13,306 nt of DNA from Pseudomonadota bacterium (GTDB lineage Bacteria > Desulfobacterota > Desulfobacteria > Desulfobacterales > RPRI01): contig JAHJQU010000227.1 of assembly GCA_018819005.1 (NCBI GenBank), positions 1 through 13,306 on the forward strand. The letters run 5' to 3'. Shown piece after piece: positions 8,161 to 13,306 of the stretch (its first letter is position 1; every line of letters begins with the position of its first letter). Made by a program: the position numbers and the translations under genes. The notes below the pieces were generated by a model. The model did no database searches and was not told the DNA's origin. It saw only the letters and a list, made by a program, of their open reading frames with translations.

Positions 8161-8364
8161 ATGGAAAAGAAACGCTACACAATCAAAACAGCTTGCCCGC
8201 AGTGCGGATGTACCAGCTTAACAGTGTTATCGCCCGAAGAGATCAGGGAAAAGTACGGCGATGTTCCCAACATCGATATGGAATGCAGCGCATGTGTGCT
8301 TAAATATTCAACCGATATGGAAAAAGCATGCCCCGAGTGGGACAAGGAATGCAAAATGAAATAA
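8161..8364 (+). CDS. small Cys-rich putative zinc-binding protein (67 aa)
   Basis: I do not recognise a named family. An unusually strong Shine-Dalgarno, GGAGGTGA (8150-8157), just before ATG 8161 supports a real gene. The 67-aa product has CPQCGC (12-17), CSAC (42-45), Cys57 and Cys64. The two CxxC-like pairs suggest a zinc ribbon or other metal site, and the remaining two cysteines could add a redox pair or another ligand. There is no signal peptide or membrane segment, so it should be cytosolic. It follows the 126-bp repeat by 34 nt and precedes the ferritin-like gene by 156 nt, which has its own promoter candidate. A weak promoter (TTTACA 8113-8118, 16 nt, CATAAA 8135-8140) would start inside the right end of the repeat. 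The context suggests a redox or metal stress role, but function is unknown. Confidence 0.8.
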   Translation: MEKKRYTIKTACPQCGCTSLTVLSPEEIREKYGDVPNIDMECSACVLKYSTDMEKACPEWDKECKMK

Positions 8365-8398
8365 TGCCGGCAATTTCTGGACGGAAACTAATTAACTG

Positions 8399-8427
8399 TT
8401 GACAACACAGGTCCAATAATTCAGAAT
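8399..8427 (+). promoter_or_regulatory. candidate sigma70 promoter for the ferritin-like gene
   Basis: A perfect TTGACA (8399-8404), a 17-nt spacer and CAGAAT (8422-8427, 4 of 6) lie 35 nt past the small Cys-rich gene. Transcription would begin near 8434, leaving a leader of about 87 nt before ATG 8521. Confidence 0.45.
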
Positions 8428-8520
8428 TCTTTAAGGGTTGGTGACTTTTGGTAACGCAGATTGATAATTATTTCGATTGGTTAAAATATAAAGTGGCGCA
8501 AAGAAAGGATTAAGCAGACG

Positions 8521-8994
8521 ATGAGTTACGACTTCAATGCGGACGACATTTTTGAAATGGCAGAACAGCTCGAAAGAAACGGCGCAAAATTTTACAGAAA
8601 TGCAGCGGAGAGCGTTTCAGATCCTGCTTCAAAGGCATTCCTGCTTGAACTTGCAGGAATGGAAGATGAACATCTGAAGACTTTTCATGAACTGAGAGCA
8701 ACTCTTACCGGAAATGAAAACTCACCCACGGTATTCGACCCACAGGATGAAGCCGTCCTTTATCTGAAAGCACTGGCAGATACGAGGGTCTTTTTTGAAA
8801 AAAAAATGACTGAAATATCTATGAAAGAAATTCTCAAGTCTGCCATAGAAGCCGAAAAAGATTCTATCGTTTTTTACATAGGAATGAAGGATGCCGTACC
8901 GGAAAAATCCGGCAGGGATAAAATCGAAGCAATTATTAAAGAAGAAATGGGGCATATCAGAATATTAAGTTCCCGTCTGACAGGGCTAAAATAG
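8521..8994 (+). CDS. rubrerythrin-type ferritin-like diiron protein, no rubredoxin domain
   Basis: A four-helix diiron protein related to rubrerythrins, which in anaerobes act in peroxide and oxygen defence. The 157-aa product shows two copies of the ligand pattern. In the first half Glu18-x6-Tyr25 is followed by Glu48-x-x-His51; in the second half Glu112-x6-Tyr119 is followed by Glu142-x-x-His145. The C-terminal rubredoxin Cys4 domain of classic rubrerythrin is absent (no cysteines at all), so it needs a separate electron donor; the neighbouring Cys-rich protein is one possibility, but that is guesswork. ATG 8521 has AAGGA about 11 nt upstream, somewhat far. It is convergent with hcpR, with a GC-rich hairpin between them. 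Ferritin-like iron storage or an uncharacterised COG1633-type role are alternatives. Confidence 0.85.
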   Translation: MSYDFNADDIFEMAEQLERNGAKFYRNAAESVSDPASKAFLLELAGMEDEHLKTFHELRATLTGNENSPTVFDPQDEAVLYLKALADTRVFFEKKMTEISMKEILKSAIEAEKDSIVFYIGMKDAVPEKSGRDKIEAIIKEEMGHIRILSSRLTGLK

Positions 8995-8997
8995 CAA

Positions 8998-9025
8998 TGT
9001 GCCGCCGGTTGAAGCCGGCGGCACA
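8998..9025. terminator. hairpin between convergent ferritin-like and hcpR genes
   Basis: TGTGCCGCCGG (8998-9008) and CCGGCGGCACA (9015-9025) form a perfect 11-bp GC-rich stem with a 6-nt loop, 3 nt after the ferritin-like stop. It lies in the convergent gap, so it probably terminates both genes. There is no real U-tract on the plus side; on the minus side TTGCTATTTT follows, so termination is likelier for hcpR. No other feature was seen in the remainder of the gap up to 9062. Confidence 0.65.
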
Positions 9026-9062
9026 CATAAGCCTGAATCCCGGCCCGGCCTCCTGTCGGATT

Positions 9063-9752
9063 TCATTCCCCGCTCTTGCCGTGTTCTCCGACGTGCATAA
9101 GTCCTGAGCGGTCAACAAGCTTTATCTTTCGCCCTGAAACTTCTATCAATTTCATATCTGTCATTTTCGCGAAAATGCGCGACAAGGTCTCAGGAATAGT
9201 TCCAAGAAGGCTTGCAAGCTGACTTTTTGATATATCTAATGTGACAGAATCTTCTTTCCCCTGCTCATCGGCAAGGTATAATAAATATGATGCAAGGCGA
9301 CCCGGAACTTCTTTTAAGGAAAGATTTTCGATCTGGACAGTAAATTGCCTGAGTCTCATGGAAAGAACAGCAAGCATACTTAAAGAAAGGGCTGGATTCC
9401 CTGTAATAAGATCCACAAAATCCGCCCTCGGAAAAAACAGAAGATGACTTCCTGCAATAGCTTCTGCGTTAGCCGGAAATGGCTGACCCGTAAAAACAGG
9501 AACTTCACCAAAAGGTTCTCCAATACCGAAAATATGAAGAATCTGTTCCTTTCCTTCTGAAGATACCTTGTAGATTTTGACAAGTCCTTCTGCAACCACA
9601 TAAAAGCCGTTGCCCGGATCACCCTCTGAAAAGATGGTTTCACCCTTGTTGAAGCGCTTGCTTAATGCAATTTTTTTTATCTCATTGAGCTGATCATCGG
9701 AAAGGCCGTCAAAAAGCGGGACCGTTGAAACTATTTCAAAAATGTTTTTCAT
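9063..9752 (-). CDS. hcpR: Crp/Fnr-family transcription regulator, HcpR type
   Basis: A cyclic-nucleotide-binding-fold regulator, 229 aa, probably activating hcp under nitrosative stress. ATG 9752 is chosen over ATG 9800: GAGGA lies 5-6 nt upstream, and the longer form would start inside the operator. The sensory beta-roll covers about 10-110, the dimer helix about 115-145, and the helix-turn-helix about 173-200 (SKSQLASLLG, then IPETLSRIF). The recognition helix carries Glu188-x-x-Ser191-Arg192, the FNR arrangement that reads TTGA half-sites. No cysteines are present, so it cannot hold the FNR Fe-S cluster; a haem- or NO-sensing mode as reported for some HcpR proteins is possible. The HcpR call rests on divergence from hcp, the operator between them and the recognition helix. 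A generic Crp/Fnr regulator is the fallback. Confidence 0.85.
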   Translation of the reverse strand: MKNIFEIVSTVPLFDGLSDDQLNEIKKIALSKRFNKGETIFSEGDPGNGFYVVAEGLVKIYKVSSEGKEQILHIFGIGEPFGEVPVFTGQPFPANAEAIAGSHLLFFPRADFVDLITGNPALSLSMLAVLSMRLRQFTVQIENLSLKEVPGRLASYLLYLADEQGKEDSVTLDISKSQLASLLGTIPETLSRIFAKMTDMKLIEVSGRKIKLVDRSGLMHVGEHGKSGE

Positions 9753-9785
9753 ATTTTCCTCTTTTTGAAAATATATTCTCTTTTT

Positions 9786-9801
9786 CTTGACATAAGTCAA
9801 G
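9786..9801. promoter_or_regulatory. probable HcpR operator in the hcpR-hcp intergenic region
   Basis: CTTGAC-ATAA-GTCAAG is a perfect 6+4+6 inverted repeat, an FNR-like TTGAC-N4-GTCAA box. Its centre is about 39.5 nt upstream of the start predicted from the TATATT box at 9821-9826, close to the -41.5 typical of class II activation. On the minus strand, TTGACT within it (9800-9795) sits where the hcpR -35 box could be, with TATATT at 9775-9770 (19-nt spacer), so autoregulation is plausible. Confidence 0.7.
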
Positions 9802-9820
9802 GCAAAGAGATTTCAAACGG

Positions 9821-9826
9821 TATATT
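9821..9826 (+). promoter_or_regulatory. candidate -10 box of the hcp promoter
   Basis: TATATT (5 of 6 to consensus) has no good -35 box 16-18 nt upstream (CAAGGC at 17 nt), as expected for an activator-dependent promoter. The HcpR-like palindrome occupies the -41 region instead. The leader to ATG 9970 would be about 137 nt. Confidence 0.45.
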
Positions 9827-9843
9827 TTAATCTCAAAAATCGG

Positions 9844-9941
9844 TAACTATTCAGCCACAGATTCACACAGATGAACGCGGATAGATTTAAATACAAAGAA
9901 ATATCAGTGGTGATCAGCGTAGATCGGTGGCTGAGTGGTTA
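9844..9941. repeat. 98-bp imperfect palindromic repeat in the hcp leader
   Basis: The outer arms TAACTATTCAGCCAC (9844-9858) and GTGGCTGAGTGGTTA (9927-9941) pair at 13 of 15 positions, and pairing continues inward with interruptions (GAT, AC and GAT blocks against ATC, GT and ATC). The inner part resembles the CCACAGATTCACACAGATGAACGC type of intergenic repeat that I recall from many environmental genomes. It lies between the predicted hcp promoter and ribosome-binding site, so it would fold in the 5' leader RNA. Confidence 0.65.
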
Positions 9942-9969
9942 TAAAAAAACAAAAAAAGGAGAATAAATC

Positions 9970-11604
9970 ATGTTTTGTTATCAGTGTGAACAGACGTCAA
10001 AAGGTGAAGGATGTTCCAAAATAGGCGTATGCGGGAAAAGTTCGGAAGTTGCTGCTCTGCAGGATCTTCTCATTTACGCGGTAAGAGGATTGTCTCTGTA
10101 TGCTCTTGAGGGATACAAGGCCGGAATAAAAGATAAAGAAATCGACAGGTTTGCCTGCGAGGCAATTTTTTCCACTTTAACAAACGTGGATTTCGACCCC
10201 GCAAGGCTACATAAGCTTATTGACCAGTGTGTCGGTTTTCGTGATTCACTTAAGGAAAAGCTCTCAAAAGCCGGAATCAAAACAGCATATACCGAAGGCC
10301 CGGCCCTCTTTATTTCTGAAAAAACCATCGAAGGCCTGATTTCACAGGGCGAAAAGGTTGGTGTAAAGAGCAATCCTGACACAAATCCTGACATCTTATC
10401 CCTGCAACAGATTTTAACATACGGAGTGAAAGGCGTTGCGGCCTACGCCGACCATGCATTGATTTTAGGCAGGTCGGATGAAAAAATATATAAATTCATA
10501 TACGAAGCAATGGCCGCCGGGTTGGATAAAAATTTAGGGGCGGACGAGCTTGTGGGTCTTGTTTTAAAATGCGGTGAAGTAAACCTGTGGGCTATGGAGA
10601 TACTTGATTCTGCCAACACAGACGCATACGGCCACCCTGTTCCCACAAAAGTTCCTCTTTATGCAAAGAAAGGGAAAGCCATTCTTGTTTCAGGGCATGA
10701 CTTGAAAGACCTTGAAGAAATACTGAAACAGACCGAGGGAAAAGGTATAAACGTTTATACTCACGGTGAAATGCTTCCGGCCCATGGCTATCCAGGCCTT
10801 AAAAAGTATTCGCATTTTTACGGTCATTACGGAACTGCATGGCAGAACCAGGCCAGAGAATTTGCCGAGTTTCCCGGCGCAATACTTATGACGACAAACT
10901 GCATTCAGAAACCGAAAGATTCCTACAGGGATAATATCTTCACTACCGGCCTTGTCGGCTGGCCGGATATAAATCACATCGCAGACAAGAATTTTTCACC
11001 GGTAATCAGCAAGTCTCTCTCCCTGCCGGGTTTTGAAAAAGATACCGCCGGCAAAACAGTCATGGTCGGATTTGCCCGTAATGCAGTTATGGGAGTGGCG
11101 GGTCAGGTTGTTGAGGCTGTCAAGGGCAAGGCTATCAGGCACTTCTTCCTGGTTGCCGGATGCGACGGAGCAAAGCCCGGACGCAATTACTACACAGAGT
11201 TTGTTGAAAAAGTTCCAAAAGATTGCGTTGTTTTGACTCTTGCATGCGGGAAATTCCGCTTCTTTGACATGGACCTGGGTGATATCGGCGGAATACCGCG
11301 GCTTCTTGATGTTGGCCAGTGTAACGATGCCTATTCTGCCATACAAATTGCCGTAGCTTTGTCAAAAGCCTTCAATTGCGGGGTAAATGATCTTCCTCTT
11401 TCGATGATCCTGTCATGGTATGAGCAGAAGGCTGTTGCAATTTTACTGACCCTTCTTTACCTCGGAATAAAAGATATCAGGCTTGGACCTAGTCTTCCGG
11501 CTTTTATCACGCCGAACGTGCTGAATGTTCTGGTTGATAAATTTAACATCATGCCGATTAAGACACCTGATGAGGACTTAAAGGCCATATTGACGGCTTC
11601 GTAA
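9970..11604 (+). CDS. hcp: hybrid cluster protein (prismane protein), class I
   Basis: Hcp carries a cubane cluster and a unique hybrid Fe-S-O cluster. It reduces hydroxylamine in vitro, and NO reduction and protein S-nitrosation are proposed in vivo. The 544-aa length fits class I of strict anaerobes (about 550). The N-terminal cubane ligands are Cys3, Cys6, Cys15 and Cys21 (C-x2-C-x8-C-x5-C). All eight hybrid-cluster ligands are visible: His243 (SGHDL), Glu267 (HGEML), Cys311 (TNCIQ), Cys398 (AGCDG, the persulfide Cys), Cys426 (ACGKF), Cys451 (GQCND), Glu485 and Lys487 (YEQK). It should therefore be active. ATG 9970 has AAGGAGA upstream. The last three codons and TAA (ACG GCT TCG TAA) lie inside the second 126-bp repeat. 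It is divergent from hcpR with a probable operator between. No Hcr-type reductase is present in the window. Confidence 0.97.
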   Translation: MFCYQCEQTSKGEGCSKIGVCGKSSEVAALQDLLIYAVRGLSLYALEGYKAGIKDKEIDRFACEAIFSTLTNVDFDPARLHKLIDQCVGFRDSLKEKLSKAGIKTAYTEGPALFISEKTIEGLISQGEKVGVKSNPDTNPDILSLQQILTYGVKGVAAYADHALILGRSDEKIYKFIYEAMAAGLDKNLGADELVGLVLKCGEVNLWAMEILDSANTDAYGHPVPTKVPLYAKKGKAILVSGHDLKDLEEILKQTEGKGINVYTHGEMLPAHGYPGLKKYSHFYGHYGTAWQNQAREFAEFPGAILMTTNCIQKPKDSYRDNIFTTGLVGWPDINHIADKNFSPVISKSLSLPGFEKDTAGKTVMVGFARNAVMGVAGQVVEAVKGKAIRHFFLVAGCDGAKPGRNYYTEFVEKVPKDCVVLTLACGKFRFFDMDLGDIGGIPRLLDVGQCNDAYSAIQIAVALSKAFNCGVNDLPLSMILSWYEQKAVAILLTLLYLGIKDIRLGPSLPAFITPNVLNVLVDKFNIMPIKTPDEDLKAILTAS

Positions 11605-11717
11605 AAAGTCATTCTGCTGTGTTGCGCTTCATCTTTCGTCATTGCAGCGTACTTTTATGTACGCTTCATTCCTCAAGATTTGCGTGCCTTGCATAATAGG
11701 CTTTTTACTTTGCCGTC
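11592..11717 (-). mobile_element. 126-bp MITE-like repeat, copy 2 (inverted relative to copy 1)
   Basis: The ends GACGGCTTCGTAAAAA (11592-11607) and TTTTTACTTTGCCGTC (11702-11717) pair at 13 of 16 positions. The central hairpin is AGCGTAC-TTTTAT-GTACGCT (11646-11665), with the stem conserved and the loop changed relative to copy 1. It matches copy 1 at 112 of 126 positions in opposite orientation. It overlaps the last 13 nt of hcp and supplies its stop codon. No transposase and no clear target duplication were seen. Confidence 0.8.
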
Positions 11718-11733
11718 GGAGTTCCGACGTTTT
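11714..11733 (+). terminator. terminator-like hairpin after hcp
   Basis: CGTCGGA (11714-11720) and TCCGACG (11723-11729) form a compact stem (CGTCGG with an AGTT loop is the folded form), followed directly by TTTTA. It overlaps the right end of the 126-bp repeat, about 110 nt after the hcp stop and 35 nt before the HD-domain gene. It could separate hcp from the downstream pair. No strong promoter was seen in 11734-11767. Confidence 0.5.
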
Positions 11734-11767
11734 ATGAGTTAATCAAGTTTTGTATGTGGAGGGTACT

Positions 11768-12502
11768 ATGAAATGCCCCGGACAGGACAGTCGGTACTGG
11801 AAGCAGGAAGCCATCTTTGATGTAAATTGCCCGAAATGCGGCAGCAAAGTCGAGTTTTTCAAAGATGATACGGCGCGCAAATGCAATAATTGCGGATACA
11901 GATTCATAAATCCGAATATGGATTTCGGGTGTGCATCTTACTGCGAATATGCCGAACAATGCCTCGGAACCCTTCCCGAAGAGCTTCTCGCCAAAAAAGA
12001 AGACTTATTGAAGGACAGGGTGGCTGTCGAAATGAAAAGGTATTTCAAGTCCGATTTCAGGCGTATCGGCCATGCTTCAAAGGTTGCCCGATACGCCGAA
12101 CGGATAGGAAAATTGGAAGGAGGCAATCTTGCCGTAATTCTGGCGGCCGCTTATCTTCATGATATAGGAATAGTAGAAGCGGAAAGGAAATACAGCAGTA
12201 CGGCTCCGAAATACCAGGAAGAAGAAGGACCTCCGATTGCTAGGGCAATACTTATAAAACTCGGTGCTAAGGAGAAACTGATAGATGAGGTATGTGACAT
12301 CGTAAGCCATCACCACCATCCGGGACCTGATGACAATATAAATTTTAAAGTGGTTTATGATTCCGATATGATAGTCAACATTGAAGAGAACATAAAAGAC
12401 AACCCAATTGATCAAGATAAAACAGCTGAAATTATTGATAAATCATTTTTAACCGAAACCGGCAAAATTGTCGCGAGAGAGGTTCTTTTAAAGAGGATAT
12501 AA
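11768..12502 (+). CDS. HD-domain phosphohydrolase-like protein with N-terminal zinc ribbon
   Basis: Specific function unknown. ATG 11768 is chosen because GGAGGG lies 4 nt upstream, giving 244 aa; an in-frame ATG at 11750 lacks a ribosome-binding site. Residues 21-42 form a zinc ribbon (CPKC at 21-24, CNNC at 39-42), followed by three more cysteines at 55, 59 and 65 (with Cys4 as an eighth), enough for a second metal or Fe-S site. The HD domain runs from about 95 to 205: His102 (GHASKV), His131-Asp132 (LHDIG), the His181-184 run (SHHHHPG) and Asp198/Asp200 (YDSD). These are the classic HD metal ligands, so phosphohydrolase activity, perhaps on a nucleotide, is likely; substrate unknown. Its stop is 1 nt from the ATG of the ferredoxin-like gene, whose ribosome-binding site lies in its last codons, so the two are translationally coupled. 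The position after hcp suggests a nitrosative or redox stress link. Confidence 0.85.
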   Translation: MKCPGQDSRYWKQEAIFDVNCPKCGSKVEFFKDDTARKCNNCGYRFINPNMDFGCASYCEYAEQCLGTLPEELLAKKEDLLKDRVAVEMKRYFKSDFRRIGHASKVARYAERIGKLEGGNLAVILAAAYLHDIGIVEAERKYSSTAPKYQEEEGPPIARAILIKLGAKEKLIDEVCDIVSHHHHPGPDDNINFKVVYDSDMIVNIEENIKDNPIDQDKTAEIIDKSFLTETGKIVAREVLLKRI

Positions 12503-12503
12503 T

Positions 12504-13271
12504 ATGAAAGTAAAACGAAAAATAATAGAGATAGATGATGAACTTTGTGACGGCTGCGGGCAGTGCGTGACGTCGTGCGCTGAAGGCGCGCTTCAAATTA
12601 TTGACGGGAAAGCAATAGTTGTTTCCGATAACTTCTGCGACGGGCTTGGAGCCTGTATCGGGGAATGCCCCACCGGAGCACTGAAAATAACCGAGCGCGA
12701 AGCTGATGAGTTTGATGTTGAGGCGGTTGAAAAGCACCTCCATGATAAGCAAAAAAAAGAGGCGGTGACAGAGCCTGCGTCACCATGCGGATGCCAGTCG
12801 GCCGGAGTGCAGCTTTTTACCTGTAAGGATGCCAACAAGCCTTCTTTTATCGGAGAAGCAGGCGATTCAGCCCTTTCCCACTGGCCGATTCAGATAAAAC
12901 TCGTTCCCGCAAACGCTCCTTTTTTGAAGGGTGCCGATCTTTTGGTTTTGGCGGACTGCGTCCCCGTTACCTTTCCGACTCTGCACAGGGACTTTTTGAA
13001 AGGGAAAGCCGTCATGATGGGGTGCCCCAAATTCGATGACGTTCAGGAATATATAGACAAATTTGCAGATGTTTTTACAAAGGCCGGTATAAAAAGCGTG
13101 ACAACAGTAATAATGGAGGTTCCATGCTGTTCGGGCCTTCCCATTATAGTGAAAAAAGGAATGGAAAAATCGGGTGTTAATATTCCGATGGAAACGGTTG
13201 TGATAAGCACAAAAGGAAAGATAATTAGTAAACCAGGATTCAAGGGGTCAAGGGTTAAGGGGGTCAACTAA
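12504..13271 (+). CDS. ferredoxin-like iron-sulfur protein with an incomplete second cluster motif and a C-terminal Cys-rich domain
   Basis: Likely an electron-transfer protein working with Hcp or the HD protein; no named function. GAGG (12493-12496) is 7 nt before ATG 12504. The 255-aa product has an N-terminal two-cluster ferredoxin domain. The first motif is complete (Cys15, 18, 21, 25). The second reads Cys45-DGLGA-Cys51-IGE-Cys55-Pro, with Leu48 where the second cysteine would be, so a [3Fe-4S] cluster or another ligand is expected. I recall CDGLGAC as typical of this subfamily, so it is probably not a mutation. A linker with CGC (95-97) and Cys107 leads to a domain with Cys152, GCPKFDD (173-179) and PCCSGL (207-212), which may bind another cluster. 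No membrane segments. The last 11 or so codons (GFKGSRVKGVN) are encoded by a dispersed repeat, so the native C-terminus was probably shorter or different. Confidence 0.85.
   Translation: MKVKRKIIEIDDELCDGCGQCVTSCAEGALQIIDGKAIVVSDNFCDGLGACIGECPTGALKITEREADEFDVEAVEKHLHDKQKKEAVTEPASPCGCQSAGVQLFTCKDANKPSFIGEAGDSALSHWPIQIKLVPANAPFLKGADLLVLADCVPVTFPTLHRDFLKGKAVMMGCPKFDDVQEYIDKFADVFTKAGIKSVTTVIMEVPCCSGLPIIVKKGMEKSGVNIPMETVVISTKGKIISKPGFKGSRVKGVN
13237..13268 (+). repeat. dispersed GGATTCAAGGG-type repeat, copy 2, inside the ferredoxin-like gene end
   Basis: It matches the minus strand of 5055-5086 at 25 of 32 positions and is rich in AAGGG/TCAAGG units. It spans the last codons of the ferredoxin-like gene and ends 3 nt before the TAA stop is complete. 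The remaining 13272-13306 holds only a short TTTTCC/GGAAAA inverted repeat near the window edge. Confidence 0.6.
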
Positions 13272-13306
13272 TCTTTGCCCTCTTTTCCGGGAAAATCCTT
13301 ATAAAC

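Noticed and set aside
8049..8303. Plus-strand frame reading through the 126-bp repeat (MTKDEVQHSRMTF)
   Set aside because: The same peptide appears from the inverted copy (11642-11457 minus), so it is translation of the repeat. The strong ribosome-binding site at 8150 belongs to the frame starting at 8161.
9753..9800. A 16-residue N-terminal extension of the HcpR-type regulator
   Set aside because: The upstream ATG lies inside the operator palindrome, while ATG 9752 has a good GAGGA site and matches the usual family start.
11457..11642. Minus-strand frame MTKDEAQHSRMTF overlapping the hcp end
   Set aside because: It begins inside the 126-bp repeat and then runs antisense through hcp. It is an artefact of the repeat sequence.

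Overview
The window reads as chromosomal DNA from an anaerobic, Gram-negative bacterium, most likely a Desulfobacterota (sulfate-reducer type) lineage. The reasons are a class I hybrid cluster protein with a divergent HcpR-type regulator, a full GlnD/GlnE nitrogen cascade, a Tat-like lipoprotein signal, and several families of short dispersed intergenic repeats. The taxonomic call is inference, since no rRNA or other marker gene is present. No phage, insertion sequence with a transposase, CRISPR array or tRNA was found.

Layout. Positions 1-6444 are read leftward: a BepA-like M48 metalloprotease lipoprotein with TPR repeats (6444-5098), then glnE (4917-2029), then glnD (1733 to beyond the left edge, so C-terminally truncated). 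GlnD reads nitrogen status through PII and GlnE adenylylates or deadenylylates glutamine synthetase, so two successive enzymes of one control cascade are neighbours. The 295-nt gap before glnD holds AT-rich palindromes. From 6616 a class II fumarase (fumC) runs rightward. The fumC and protease genes diverge from two sigma70-type promoters whose -10 boxes share a base.

The right half is a redox and nitrosative-stress region: a 67-aa Cys-rich protein (8161-8364), a rubrerythrin-type ferritin-like protein (8521-8994), a convergent Crp/Fnr regulator (9752-9063, HcpR type), the divergent hcp gene (9970-11604), and a two-gene unit encoding a zinc-ribbon HD-domain protein (11768-12502) and a ferredoxin-like protein with an incomplete second cluster motif (12504-13271). 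A CTTGAC-N4-GTCAAG palindrome lies between hcpR and hcp, close to the position expected for class II activation of hcp. It fits the FNR-type recognition helix of the regulator.

Three kinds of short repeat are woven through the intergenic DNA. (1) A 126-bp element with terminal inverted repeats occurs twice in opposite orientation (8001-8126 and 11592-11717) and brackets the small Cys-rich, ferritin-like, hcpR and hcp genes. The second copy supplies the last codons and stop of hcp. (2) A GGATTCAAGGG-type repeat occurs at 5055-5086 and at 13237-13268, where it forms the C-terminus of the ferredoxin-like protein. (3) A 98-bp imperfect palindrome sits in the hcp leader. The most interesting candidates are the HD/ferredoxin pair as unstudied partners of Hcp, the inverted repeats bracketing the hcpR-hcp block, and the capture of gene ends by repeats.
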